DNA of 64,000 nucleotides from Oscheius tipulae (Eukaryota; Nematoda; Chromadorea; Rhabditida; Rhabditidae). The notes below the pieces were generated by a model. The model ran no database searches, had not been told where the DNA came from, and was given only the letters and a program-made list of their open reading frames with translations. The stretch lies in assembly GCA_037178975.1 (NCBI GenBank), contig JASJZH010000005.1, positions 6,138,001 to 6,202,000 on the forward strand, in the 5' to 3' direction. The position numbers and the translations under genes are program-made. Below are positions 35,521 through 47,259 of the stretch, in pieces (position 1 is the stretch's first letter; each line of letters opens with the position of its first letter).

Positions 35521-36030
35521 TCTGAAGTGTGATGCAGTATGAGGCTAAAGCGTGCGTTCTCTTCTAGTTTTATAACTCCACAACTTTTACAGTTTCTCCA
35601 CATCTACTGATGTCTACTCCAGCATTCAAAAAGATTGTCGATACCTGAAAACTATGGGTGCTCGGTTGTTGATGACATTCTACGATGTAATGATCATCAA
35701 CAAACTCTACGAACTTGACAGTGAGCCAATTTCTTCCCGAGAGGAAGTTTGTTCAGAACTCTGTTCGGAAGAGACTTCAGCAAAGTGTCAATCAAAATGA
35801 CGCGGTGCCCAATCCAAGGGACTGTTCTGTATGTATCTGTCCGCTAGGATATGGAGGGAAGCTTTGTGAGGGTTGGTTTTTTTTTTATTAGAGAATCACT
35901 GTGTTTCAGGCGTCCGGGTGCGATGAAACAGTCAAAGCCACGACCCGAAGCAACATCGCTCACCATAACTGCAGAATCAAACCAAGAAGAAGCTTCGTCC
36001 TGTACCAGTTGGATTGAGGTAAAGGTGTTC
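35521..36030 (+). pseudogene. Fragment of a second NAS astacin gene (Met-turn to CUB)
   Basis: Plus-strand pieces match the intact neighbouring NAS gene in order. MSTPAFKKIV (Met-turn region, about 35610) is followed by TMGARLLMTFYDVMIINKLYE (about 35650-35700). Next come TSAKCQ and, in another frame, VPNPRDCSVCICPLGYGGKLCE (EGF, about 35790-35870), then GCDETVKATT (CUB start, about 35915) and, again shifted, CTSWIEVK (about 36000). A small insertion breaks the EGF piece at about 35795, a stop precedes TMG, and the CUB piece is frame-shifted. No zinc-site exon is visible upstream. It points towards the intact gene on the other strand, so the pair looks like an inverted, partly deleted duplication. 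Confidence 0.7.
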
Positions 36031-36429
36031 TATCCGTTTTATATCTTTAGGCTGATCCGGGTTATCAAATCAAGACAAAAATGTATTGAATCTGTTAAAA
36101 GGGATTGTGTCCTCCATCATGGATTATACCGGCTGACCATATAAATATCAATGGTCCTGATTTCAGAACAGTGAGTTGGTAGGAAGGAGACAAAGGATGA
36201 GTTCTCGAATTGATGTTGACGTCTACCACACCCTTGACCAATTACATTAGCATAGCTTCCCACCAACTTGTAATAAAACATACCCGACAGTACCTGATGA
36301 AAAGTCTTTTGAGGAAATGCCTTCGATTTCATACACTGTCAAAGCCAATCCGAATGAACATACAAACAAATAGTTCATATTTATTATGCAGTTTGGATAT
36401 CTCCATGACTAGATTAAGTGTTTCCCGAA

Positions 36430-39018
36430 TTAGTTGGGTTTCGTGCAAAATCCGCAAGTCGCTGCACAATTGTATTCCATTGTCATTGGATCGTAAGAGT
36501 TACAGAGACTTTTCATGCTGGCGCACTTCGCATTGGTGTCTACACAAGGAGTGAGAGCCTTTCCACACAGACCGCACTCTTGGGCACAGTTGTACTTGAT
36601 CGTATGTGGAGAGTACGTGGAGGTCATGGTACAGAAGCCAGCTCTAACATTATTGGCACAGTTCTCACTGAAAATTGGTTAGTTTTCTCTATGCCTATGA
36701 CTTACGGTGTGTTCATGCTCTTGCACTTGCTCTGGATGACTGGACTTTTGGTGGTCGAAGTAGTTGTGGTAGTTGTTGTAGTGGTAGCTGCAGCAGTTGA
36801 GGAAGTAACGACTGGTGGTTTGATAGTAGTAATTGTAGTGGTAGCTGCAACAGTTGAGGAAGTAATGACTGGTGGCTTAGTAGTAGTAATTGTCGTAGCA
36901 GCAGCAGTAGTTGGGGCCTTGGTTGTGGTTGTGGTAGTGGTGGTCGTGGTTGTTGTAGCGGGATCAGCACCCACGTAACGGTAATCAATAGTGAACTTGG
37001 TGAAGTAATATCTATTGAAGGAGATGATCGGAGTCGGGTTCAGAGTACTGGTGAAGATCTGGTTCAAGAACTCTTCGCAGCAGTAGCGAGGATTGGTCAT
37101 TCTCTGATCAGCGTCTCCCTTGATCTCGATTCCGTTGAAGGGACAGCCGAACTGGCATTGAGGATTGAACATGCTCGTGATTCTGACTTGGATCTGGGAG
37201 CCAGCCGGTGCCTGAAAGTAACTGTCTGTAGAGACAGAGAGTCAGTCTCATAAAACATGCTGTTGTTCACAGCTGTTGCCCATCCCACTCACCGAGATCC
37301 AATGGTTGCACATCGTGAATACGTCTCTAACATTCTGGTTGTCAGTTGAATCTCCCAAATCGAAAGCCTTCGACTGCCAAGTGGTTGTAGCTGTGAGAGC
37401 TTCTCCACACCCAATCGGTCTCTCTGTGCAGAGGGCACCTGCGTATCCAAGAGGACAGTTACAGGTGGCGCAGTTTCTGGGGTTGGGAGAGCCACCGTTC
37501 TGGCATTTGGCTGAGGTGGCAGCAGGGCAAGTATCTAGAAGGGAAGATTATGAAGGTGTGTGCGGTAGCATATTGTTAAAAGAGATACTCGACTCACTGT
37601 TGCATCCGTAATGCTGGTTGAGCATGTCGATATCGTAGAAGGAGATCTGTCTGTTACCCATCGTATAGGCATATCGCATGTCCTTGGGCACGATGGAAAG
37701 TTTGTTGGAGGGATTGGTGAAGCTGGAAAAGGAATATTCAAAGATCAGGGTTGCAAGACAGGCGTTCCCTCAAAAGTGGACCGTTAGAATCAATAGTCGG
37801 CTTTCTACCAATTGCGAATGAAGTCATCGAACAATGAGCAATAAGTGCGATAGGAATTTGTCACCTAGTCAAAACAAATTTCGAGATACATAATAAGACG
37901 ACGAGCCAAGATATCAGACTTACGAGTTGGATCCGTAGTGCATGAACGATCCATATTCGTACTTGTCTGGATCTGAAACACTTTCGTGTCAACTTCTTGA
38001 ACAGCTTCCTACTGTAAATGATGTTCGAAGCAGGGTCGAGAAGTTCAAAGTTGCCTTGGGATTCAGGAGTGACGTAGGTCAGGTCAATGGTGACGTAGTT
38101 GTTACGATCGGATCTCATCTGTGTATGCCAGAAGCCCAAGGCGTGGGTGAACTCGTGAGCGACTGTTCCGATGACCTCACAACCGTCTCCCAAAGACAGA
38201 TCCTGGACTCCGCCGACCATTCCCACGTTGGAATAGCAACCGGCTCCATTGAAGACACGGATTCTGTTGGTGGCAGTTTCGCTCTTGACAAAGTTAATAC
38301 AGGTTCGGGTTTGGATGTACTGCTGGGCGGCTAGGACCGAAGCTTGCTTTCTGGCATTGAGACTGGGATCGAAGTAGTAGTAGACGGTTTTCGAAGTCCA
38401 CAGGTTGACAAACCTAGCGGCTTGACGCTTCGAGCGGTGAGGGTCATCGGAGGTGGAGTCTTCCACAGCGGATAGTTGGGGACTAAAAGAATTGTGTCAG
38501 TTGCAGCAGAGAGATCAAGAAAGAAAAGAAAGACTTGAAACTCACTCGGTAAGATGGATATCTCCCTGGTAGAGATAGGAGGAGACTCCCTGCTTCATGT
38601 TGACATCGAAGAGATCCACTGGCTCGAGCTCATTCGGCTTCTCTGTCTCGATCTCCGGGATTAGTTTCTTGCGCTCCTCGAGTTCAGCCTTGGCCTCGGG
38701 AGTCAGAGTAAAGTTCTTTCTGTGCTTGATTCTTTGGAGACGAGCCTTGCGAGCTTCAGGGTCGACGTTCCAGTGCTGAAGCAGTTTATTAAAACTTTAA
38801 AAAAATGTGAAATCACAAAAAAAACGAAATAAGAAGTACGGTACCCCTCTGATCTTGTCCTTCTGCTTCTGACTGAGCTCGCCAATTTGTCTTCGATGGG
38901 CCTTCTCCTTCCATTGACGGTTCCTGTGCCTACCGGCTCGAGTAGACGACGTCTCTTCCTGAGCCAGAACACAGAGACAGAAAAGGAGAAGGGTGGCGAG
39001 CAACGGGAGCAGTTGCAT
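36430..39018 (-). CDS. nas: Secreted astacin metalloprotease with EGF, CUB and two ShKT domains
   Basis: Zinc endopeptidase of the nematode NAS family. Eight exons: 39018-38845, 38775-38547, 38482-38013, 37972-37924, 37722-37598, 37534-37293, 37209-36706 and 36667-36430, giving 676 residues. Order: signal peptide (LLPLLATLLLFCLCVLAQ), a long basic pro-domain, RSKRQA cleavage site, then the catalytic domain. The zinc site is HEFTHALGFWHTQMRSDR and the Met-turn GSFMHYG. An EGF module follows (KCQNGGSPNPRNCATCNCPLGYAGALC), then a CUB domain, a Thr/Pro/Ala mucin-like linker and two six-cysteine ShKT domains ending CGFCTKPN. All metal ligands and the propeptide junction are intact. Likely substrates are cuticle or extracellular matrix proteins, an inference from the family. 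Two broken copies lie in this window. Confidence 0.93.
36720..36962 (-). repeat. Thr-rich linker encoded by tandem repeats
   Basis: Within the NAS gene, two direct copies of a unit of about 60-65 nt (around 36779-36836 and 36837-36899) are flanked by ACN-codon runs. They encode TTxxPPVxTSST-type repeats, a likely O-glycosylated stalk between the CUB and ShKT domains. Confidence 0.7.
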
Positions 39019-39956
39019 CGTTCTGAATGCCCATTCGGAGCGAACAGCTGCCTTTTATAGAGGACCGTTTTTGGGACGGGCCATGTCGACACGATGGTGG
39101 TCTTTTCATCGCCCCCGTATGTCTACATCTGAGCTAACATGGGAACAGCAAAGAACTTTTGGAATGAGCCTGAGCCATCTGACATGAATGCTTGTTCACA
39201 TGACTGTTGAGTCAATAGTGATAGCCTTTTTTTCTTCCGGGCAGGAGGTCTGACAGACTGTCCGTACTTTCATCTCATAAGACTCGATTCTATAGTTTAA
39301 TCGGTTTCCAGTAATTTCCCCGTATGACGCACAGTACCAGAATGGCTATATGTATGGTGGACCATGTGGCTTGTTGAAATGTCTTCATTGTTGCACCGAA
39401 CCAGGAAGAATGCAAAGGACGGATGACTTAGTCTTTCTATTGTTTCTTCTGAAAATTAGAAAAGTGGTGGTGAGTACAAAGAATACACGATGAGACTGGC
39501 CCAACGGAAAATGGAATAACTTGATCTCGCTGTCGCACCCGTATCTGGACTCTTACACCAATAATTGAACGAATCCCAATCCACTTTACAATCACCCAGA
39601 TGAAACTTTAGGAGTTCCCAAACCGTGACGGGCTCAAGCCGTGACGAATAAACTATGTACTGCTTCTAGCCAATTTATTCTGACATTAAGTATTTGGGAA
39701 AGTCAGTTGCGAGAAGGTCTTTCTCAAAGTGGACCTTCCAGAACTGTAGAGCATACGCATGTCTGAAAAGAAGCCCAAGAGATGTCACGCTCTTTTTTGT
39801 GTCACAAACACTTGGGCGTTTCCGCACATCCCTGTTCTTTTGTACTTTGGAGTTTATCTCTTCTAATACGGCTACACTTTTGTTGTAATATTGATACCCG
39901 ACCTTATCTGTCTTCTATATATTAGTAGACTGCTCCTTATCATTTCCAAGTTCACC
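39019..39956. other. Intergenic region between divergent NAS and C-type lectin genes
   Basis: About 940 bp between two divergent secreted-protein genes; presumably holds both promoters. No exon is seen. A short direct repeat with CCGTGACG occurs near 39627-39650. Confidence 0.45.
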
Positions 39957-41609
39957 ATGCTTCTTGTAAAGCTCCTACCAGCTCTTCTCGTTATTGTCTT
40001 CGCTGGTTTGGATCCTAGTTATTTACATAATCAAGCTAATTTTAGAAGCAGACTTGAATTGTCCCTCGGATTTCAACTACGATCCGACCTATGGATGCAT
40101 TGCAATTCCATTTCCGAATGCCCGTAGTGGCATTTACACATACTGTGCACAGTACTCTGCGTCCATCTTCAAAGTTAGAAACTCTTTCGTTAGTTTTCAG
40201 TTTCAATAACAATCATTTTTTCATTGCAGGACAACACTGCCTACCTGCAGATGTGTCCCCAAGCTTATCCCAGTCAATGCTGGCTAGGAATCACTTGTAC
40301 TACGGCTAATGTCACGAGCTGCCAGTACGACAACGGAGATCCTCTCACATACAGTAACTTTGGACTTGGTATAGATAAGGTAGCACAGTCAACTGTAGAG
40401 AGACTTTCAGGTCAGCCGAGTACCGATGGACCGTGTGTTTGTATGTCGAAATACAATGGTATGTGGTATTCATGCAACTGCTACGAATCTGCCTTTGCTC
40501 TCTGTCAAATCGACCAGAGCAGTCCTCGTAAGTTTGAATATTTCCCCCCAAAAAGTCTTGTTAGCGCAAGCCTGTGTCAACTACCCAAACAGCGATGACT
40601 ACTACGACTACGATTTCTACCGGGGAAGCTGCTACTTCTATAGGGAGACTCAATCGGCAGCAAACGGTGAAAGCATTTGTCAATCCCACTGTGGCAAGAT
40701 GGTTTCAATCCACTCCAAAGAGGTAACTTTCATAAATCCGAACTAAAGAGAATGTTCAAGGAAAATCGGTATTACTCTCAGTACTTGTCGCCGAAACATA
40801 TCGATCAAAGTCCTTACACCTACACATATCTTAGCCTGCATTCATCCAAGCAGAGTTACAGCTGGAACGACAACAGTGCCTACGACTACAGCAATTTTGG
40901 TATTGTTTCTGTATCTTCCGAATATTATGGAACCTAGACACGTCAAACTCTACACTCGGATCGTGTGTCCAAATGTCGCTTCAAGGATCTTCAGCAGGAA
41001 AATGGTTCAGTTCTCCATGTTCTGAAGCTAGCAACAGAATGGTCTGGTTGTGTGTCAGAGGTTGGTTCAGGAAAATTGTGTTTATCAAAGTTTCCAGATC
41101 CTGTAAACAATTGCACTGTACCAGTACCCGATCCGATGACGCCCATCTTGTGTGATTCACAGCCTCAAACGTTTACAGCTGATAGTGGAACAGTAAGATT
41201 CATGCCCGGAGCCACAAGCAACATGTTCAGATATACTCTCCCGGTTATCCTCGTGGCGCATTGGAAGGTCTTAATTGTCAGTACAACATCGTTCTACAAT
41301 CTGGCGGAAATGTCACAGCTACCGTAGATTATGTCCTAGGTAACAGTTGGCAGACAATAGGACAGCTAAACTTCTACGACTCTCTGGCTCCCGATGCAAT
41401 TCCCTTCCTCAGGATAGTTTTATTTTTGCAAGTATACTGTGTATTTCAGTCTCAGCGGTGGAAACGGAACGCAGGCGGTAACATTAAAAATTTAGAACAT
41501 GTCAAAGAAGAAATTTTAGATCAGAAGTGTTTCGAACACTATGCAGATTTCTTTCACGGGTGGATACGGATTCAATACATACTTTGTCGTCAAGTATCGG
41601 ACACAATGA
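39957..41609 (+). CDS. clec: Secreted C-type lectin with two CTLDs and a CUB domain (possible frameshift near 3' end)
   Basis: Nematode CLEC-type secreted protein. Exons: 39957-40005, 40046-40173, 40230-40527, 40565-40722, 40761-40899, 40938-41060, 41098-41192, 41231-41416, 41450-41477 and 41520-41609. A signal peptide (MLLVKLLPALLVIVFAG) precedes a divergent Cys-rich CTLD (CVCMSKYNGMWYSCNC). A second CTLD with WNDNSAYDYSNF and NRMVWLCVR follows, then a CUB domain (SPGYPRGALEGLNCQYNIV, QLNFYDSL, FTGGYGFNTYFVVKY). All exons join in frame except the step 41416 to 41450, where the best GT-AG pair leaves one base too many. It may be a recent frameshift, a sequence error or unusual splicing. Calcium-binding CTLD motifs (EPN/QPD) are not evident, so sugar binding is doubtful. 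Confidence 0.8.
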
Positions 41610-41904
41610 ATAAAGTTCTCGCATATCCATAGACTGAAACATTGGCTCAACATGCCGGAAACAGTTTATAGTATCACAACAAATGGAATGAAACAGAATT
41701 GCACAGAGAAAGTCATAATGAATTACTCGGAGAGGCACCGGCATCTGACACTAAGTAGCGAACTGAGCTCGATGGAGTAAGTGAAACGAAGCTGCCACCA
41801 CTGGAGCAACATTCGATATGAGAACGCTGAAATTGTGTCTCCTATGAGTCAAGAAACACTACAGTACCGAAATCACAATATGAACAACACGACAGAATTG
41901 GCCT

Positions 41905-44900
41905 CTACAAGGCAGAGTCGACACTCATGCGTGCGTCACTAACCGCCCGTTGCTGATTGGAAGTAAAAATTCTCGCAAAAGGATAACAGCACGGCGGAAG
42001 AGTCTGTTCCAGAGATGGAGTAGCATGAGTCAAGAGTGGCTTCATGAAACTGGCATCAAAGTTATACCACTTCCTGGGAAGGAAGGCCTTGTCCCATGGA
42101 TTGGCACCGGCATGAAGTGTTAGAGGCACTTCACCGATGTCAACCTCGCTCTGGAAAGAGAATAGAGTTTAAGTTGTTGGAATCAGACTCACGTTTCCAG
42201 GCAACTGGATCTCGTCCCCGTCTGTGTATCTTCTAGAATTGGTGGCATTAGCTGTAGGACCGTGTCTGAAAAGGATCTAATGGGAAGATTGGCTTTGTTC
42301 GGAAATGGATACTGACTGTAAAACTCTAGTCGTCCCACTGATCTGCTGGGTACAAACTGTTATCAACTGTACCCTAAACAAGCTCTTCGAACAAAAGAGA
42401 TATACCTTGTGAAGTGGAAATGAAACTACAGATGGCTTACCACAACACACGATCTTCCAAACAACCTACTTGATTCCCAGAAACTCGATCATCCAACTAG
42501 TCATGCCTCCATTGACGAAGACCGTGATCAGGACAATAGCTACCGTAGTTGAGCAAATTATCTGAAACTATCCTTGAAACCAGTCTTGAATATAAATCCT
42601 CACTTGTCTATTTTCAGTGGCAGTATTTCTGGCAGCCAGGGCAAAGGCCACGGCTCCGCGGAGCCCGGAGAACACAATCATGTGTTGATAGCTGCTAGAG
42701 ATGGGAGGTCGCCTTTGTATGTTGATCAAAGCACAGAGAGGATAGACGAACAACGACCGGGCAACCATCACGGCAACCTAAGGACTTCTACACTTTTAAA
42801 AAGGACAGTAAATACCAGAGCAAAGAACAGGAATCCAATATTCCATTTCTGATTGTTAGCGACGAAGACACTGACACCGATGTAGCAGAAAATGAAACTT
42901 TCCAGCACAAAAGCTATGGTCTGAAACAGGAAATTTGATGCAGGGAGGGATAGTCAAGACCTGAAAGAAATGTTTGGTGGAAGCTTGGGAATCTTGAGAA
43001 AGATTATTGTAGGTGTAGTGAGCTTGAGAGATACCACAGAAGAGCACGGACACAACGCCTGGAAAATGTTTTGAAAATAATGAGTTGGTAAAACTATGTT
43101 ACCTGTGTATCCCAGAACCTCCGCCAGCAGAAACGCGATATAAGAGAGAAGAATGAACAGAGAGCTCTCCAACAATGTATGATCCGCTAAATTATTTTAG
43201 GTATCCTCTAACCTCAACTCGCTTACAAATTTTCGTCATCTTCGTAAGCAAGGCATTCGCACATCCAATCGTTGAGCCAAGAAGTAGGGAACCGAAGAAG
43301 ATAGAGACAAACTTCCAGAACAAATAGCCCAGCTCGACCATGCTTAACCAGCCTGAGGAGGGAACCATTCCGTCGATAATACTAAACGAGTAGAGTCTTT
43401 GTAAGAAAAAAAAGTGTGATCTCACTTGGTCATAACAATAGCCACGGCATCATTTAGGGCGCTTTCTCCAAAGATCAAAGCGAAGAGATCGGCCTCGACG
43501 TTCATTTCGTTGAAGATTGAGAGAATCGTGACTGATCTACTACTTTTTTAGTATATATTAGATTTACCTGGGTCTGTAGCCGAGATCAGAGCTCCAAAGA
43601 ACATTAGCTCCTGAAAGCTGAATCCCATCCTAAAGATTTTGGTGAAGATGAACATCAGAACTCCGGTTATGACGGCTGAGGCGGTTGTTCCGATGAAGAC
43701 GAAAGCGAGGATACTTCCTGAACTGAGTCTCTTTTTCTTTTCATAACAACCCGCCTATGTTTCTAAAGAAGTGTCTCTTCTTCAAACTGTATCCCGCGTT
43801 AAAGATGATCGGTGGGAGCATGATGTTGAAGAAGATTTCGGGTGAGAACGAGCTCTTCTGATCGATTTTCCTCTCATTCCTTTTCTGACTATCCGCGTAG
43901 AACCCCTCAATCAGCTCGTAATGAAACGAGACATTTCTTTTCGCGTCAGCCGGCTGGACTTCTAGTCTAAAATGATTTTTCACTTTGAATTTGGAAGAGA
44001 TTGCCTCAAGTAGTCCGGAGGCTCGGTAACCGTCGTGTGATTGGTAAGCTGGACATCGTAAGTGGTCGATTCGAGCTTTCCAATTCCCCAATGTCGAATG
44101 ACAAAGCCGATTAGCAAACCTAAAAGATTCTGTTTACAGACAATAAGATAGATAATGATCGATTTGCTTGCACATCTGATCTCAGCAGTCTTGAGCTTAC
44201 CAAAGAACAAGGTAACACCTGATTCATGGATGAATCGGAAGCGCCAGTATTTGAACAGCCAGGCTGTTAGGACGACCAGTACGAGCACGGATATGTATGT
44301 TAGTAGAATTACAGAGTCGAGATGATGTAGACTTTCGGCACGCTGGAAACAGAAACGGTAAACTCAATGCCAGAGAAAAGGGAAGTTATCTTATTGTCGT
44401 GACTGTACTTCGACTCTTATATCAACGCCCTCTCGAGGACAGCCGTAAACGGGAGAATGCTCCGTTTCTGATTCTCACTCTTAATTTCTGCCTCTTGATT
44501 TTCACACTGGCCACAAAGTTCACTCCATTCTCAAGGTCTCGAGGCTTACTCAAAGCATTGCAAAGGCCATTAGGATTTGAAGAAGAGCTATTCCTTCTAT
44601 CTTTAGCTTTCCATTTGGTAAGCTTGTTTCCGGTATATTTCCTGCTACGTGGCAAGTCATTCGACCGTCTTGTTTATGCCAGATGTTCGCCCCGCACAGC
44701 CGCGCGTACCCCTCTCTCTGTTCTCGCTCTCTGGATGAGAGAGAGTGTCTCTCTACCAACACAACTATTCTAGTGTCCGTGTTATGGAATACGGGTATGT
44801 CATTACAAGAACCTTTTCTCACTACACTATCTATTGTAGCATTTCTCTTACCATTTTCAATGTCAAGATACTTGTCTTTGAAAGAATCTTTTCTCATAAT

Positions 44901-46695
44901 TTTCTATCTCTTTCCCAACGTTTGAGTCTCCGCGGACCGTTAAGAAATCGTTGTTCAACTTGAAGCAGCAGGAACGGTTCAAAAACTACGGCTTGTGCAT
45001 TTACTGTTAGTACTGCCTTCTATTTTCCATAATCACCTCCTACTCGAGAATTCCACATTCTAAAACTAATTTCGTAGAACAAGAACAAGCTAGACTTCGG
45101 AAAACAGTGTTATGTTCAGCAAACACAAGAAATCTGCTCTTTGAATTGCTGACACATTTTATTGTTAGCCCCTTCTTTAGGTAAGAACCAAGTTTTGTCA
45201 ATAGCCTTACAAAAGGTGAAGATAAGATCGACCCGTCCAACTTTGACCGATAAATGTCCGAGATCGAAGTAATCTTTGTAGCTCTTATTCCGTGTTCGCT
45301 TGACTGGCAGCTATCAGACACTACCATCTGTCAAAATGTCCTAAGAAATGTCAATTGATCATCGCTCCTCCTCTCCGCTCGCGCTACCAATACGATCAGT
45401 TTCGAAACAATATTTCTGTTCTGACTCTGACCTGTCACTGTCTCTCCCTCAGTCAGACCAATCATGTCTCTTTATCGATATAATAACTGCCCCGTTTGGC
45501 TACAAACCATCCTTTTCGCTTTTTGTTTCCCAATTCTTACCCTTGTAGCCACTACCCCAAGGGCATCTGAACGGTCCGGTGAGTTCATTTTCTTTTAGGT
45601 CGACTGTAGTGAATAGAGACGATGAGCCAGACACACACACAGAAGGCGTTTGAATCACTGTAGCCTCTCTCCCAGTCACACACACAGTTATCGCCAATAT
45701 AATGATTGCAAATCCAATGCCGCGAAAGGTGTCATCAAATTCGAAATTCTCTTTTCCCCACAATGGAGCCTTGTGTGTGTGTGTGTGTGTGTGTGTATGT
45801 AGACAAACAGTGAGCGAGGACGGTCAGCTTCGATTTCGGTAAACCCGTCATTTTATCGTTTAGGAGTCGCTAGACAGTTCGGGAGCAAGATGGACGTGTG
45901 GGAGAACAGTTCGTGCTCTTATCATCTTTCGATCAGCTGACAGACGTGAGTACTCAATCGTAACCTTTGTTGGGAAAGATTCGGTTCTACTATGACAAGT
46001 TTGGCTGATGTCTCGTTGGGGATAGTTGGCTTACAAAGAGTAGTTGCTGGGACAAAGTAACTGTGACAAATTGCCAATTTCGGCTTCAGGCACACCTTTG
46101 AGCATTTAGAACTAGACCAGCCGTCCTTTTGCCTTCAATTTGCATGGTGGTCACAGAGGCCATCACAGAAACCATCGCGCTTTAGATAGTAGAAGCTACA
46201 CGAAGGATACTTGTTACAAAAAAAAATAATTTCTGTAGTCAATATAAATTACTTAATCAGAGATCTGTAATTTTTGTTACTTCCAATTTCTTTGGAAACA
46301 AGTACAATAAATAGTTACGAGGTTTCTGCTGCAGTTTGGGATTTGTGTACAACTACCGAAATGATCTCCATCAGCTAAACAATTGCATTTTTTTCTTTTA
46401 CTACTACGCTTCCGAGAAAGTTGCTCTCTGAAGCCTATAAAATTTAGTGTTCGACTCTAAATCTGTATTTTCTCTCTTCCAAATTTTCTTTTCGAGCAGT
46501 AAGCATACCTCTGACTCGATTTTGGCACATCGAACTCAATGTTACTTCTCCTAAATTCTCATTTTTTTCTACTTTTCACTCTATTTTCTCACAAAGTTTC
46601 GAAGATAAAGAGCCGAAACATTACGTGATACTCACCTTCTGCGCCGACTGTTCCAATGCCACAGAGTATTTTCTCGCCTCTATTTGGGCCAACAT
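41905..46695 (-). CDS. nhx-5: Na+/H+ exchanger, endosomal NHE6/7/9 type (NHX-5-like)
   Basis: Electroneutral cation/proton antiporter of endosomes that limits luminal acidity. Exons run from 46695-46636 and 44342-44201 to 42150-41905 (16 in all), giving 609 residues in frame. The first exon ([20 protein letters not shown]) joins phase 0 to [10 protein letters not shown], which resembles the NHE6/9 segment before TM1. Then come [64 protein letters not shown] (ion site) and [15 protein letters not shown]. The C-terminal cytosolic tail is short. In the NHE8 and plasma-membrane groups these motifs differ. Intron 43718-43754 requires a GC donor. The 2.3-kb first intron holds an opposite-strand exon. 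The start Met is tentative: a signal-like N-terminus seen in relatives was not found. Confidence 0.88.
45464..45578 (+). CDS. Candidate signal-peptide exon nested in the exchanger intron
   Basis: Plus-strand exon starting [12 protein letters not shown], followed by a strong signal peptide ([19 protein letters not shown]) and ending TCCG|GTGAG with good donor consensus. A CCCTCAG acceptor-like site lies 10 nt before the ATG, compatible with trans-splicing. A second exon could start at 45864 (phase fits: G|GA GTC GCT), reading [21 protein letters not shown] to a TGA. That would make a secreted protein of about 63 residues; other acceptors and frames are possible. No family is recognised. Confidence 0.35.
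45772..45797. repeat. (TG)n microsatellite
   Basis: Uninterrupted run of about twelve TG dinucleotides inside the exchanger's first intron. Short CA runs lie nearby at about 45630 and 45680. Confidence 0.9.
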
Positions 46696-46697
46696 TC

Positions 46698-47259
46698 CTG
46701 CAGAAAAGAATAGAAATCGGTTCATTTTTCCATGGAAATACTGCTTCGACTCGAGAGAATAGGCTCTGCTGAAAGACAATCGATCCCTCTCACCCTCGGC
46801 CCTTGACAACCCTTCGTTTTCCCTCCCGATTTTCAGGTATTTCTTTGGCCTTTCTTCCCAATATCCCCCAAATATTTGAAGAGGAAAAGAGACAAATGAA
46901 AATTCATTTTCACAAGCCACACATAAAATCTGAGTAAGTTTAACGATACGAAAACAGTCAATGACTCACAAAACCTAAATGTGGAGGGGGAACTAAGGTC
47001 AAAATAATACATTTTACGGGGGTTTTTATAAATATTTTTGGGTGCCAGTGGAGTAGTAGGTGTATAGAGAATTAGAAGAAAAAGACCTGCCATTTTAGAG
47101 AGAGAAAGAAAGAGACATTTTACCTTCCGGAATAGAGACAAAACCAGTATTTTATACAAGAGCACGAGGACGAAAAATAGGTGTTTGGGGATGACTAGCA
47201 CCGGGAAAACATTCGTTTTTGAGGGGAGGAGGCAGGAAGAAGTAGGGCAAGAAAAGAGC
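46698..47259. other. Region between BET stop and exchanger start
   Basis: Holds the 3' UTR of the BET gene and the 5' region of the exchanger, both on the minus strand. A short open frame starting MAGLFLLILYTPTTPLA near 47080-47095 (minus) is signal-like and could be an upstream exchanger exon, but I find no supporting splice chain. Confidence 0.35.

Noticed and set aside
36418-36978. Plus-strand frame with a long Val-rich run
   Set aside because: Antisense of the Thr-rich linker of the astacin (ACN read backwards as GTN/GTT).
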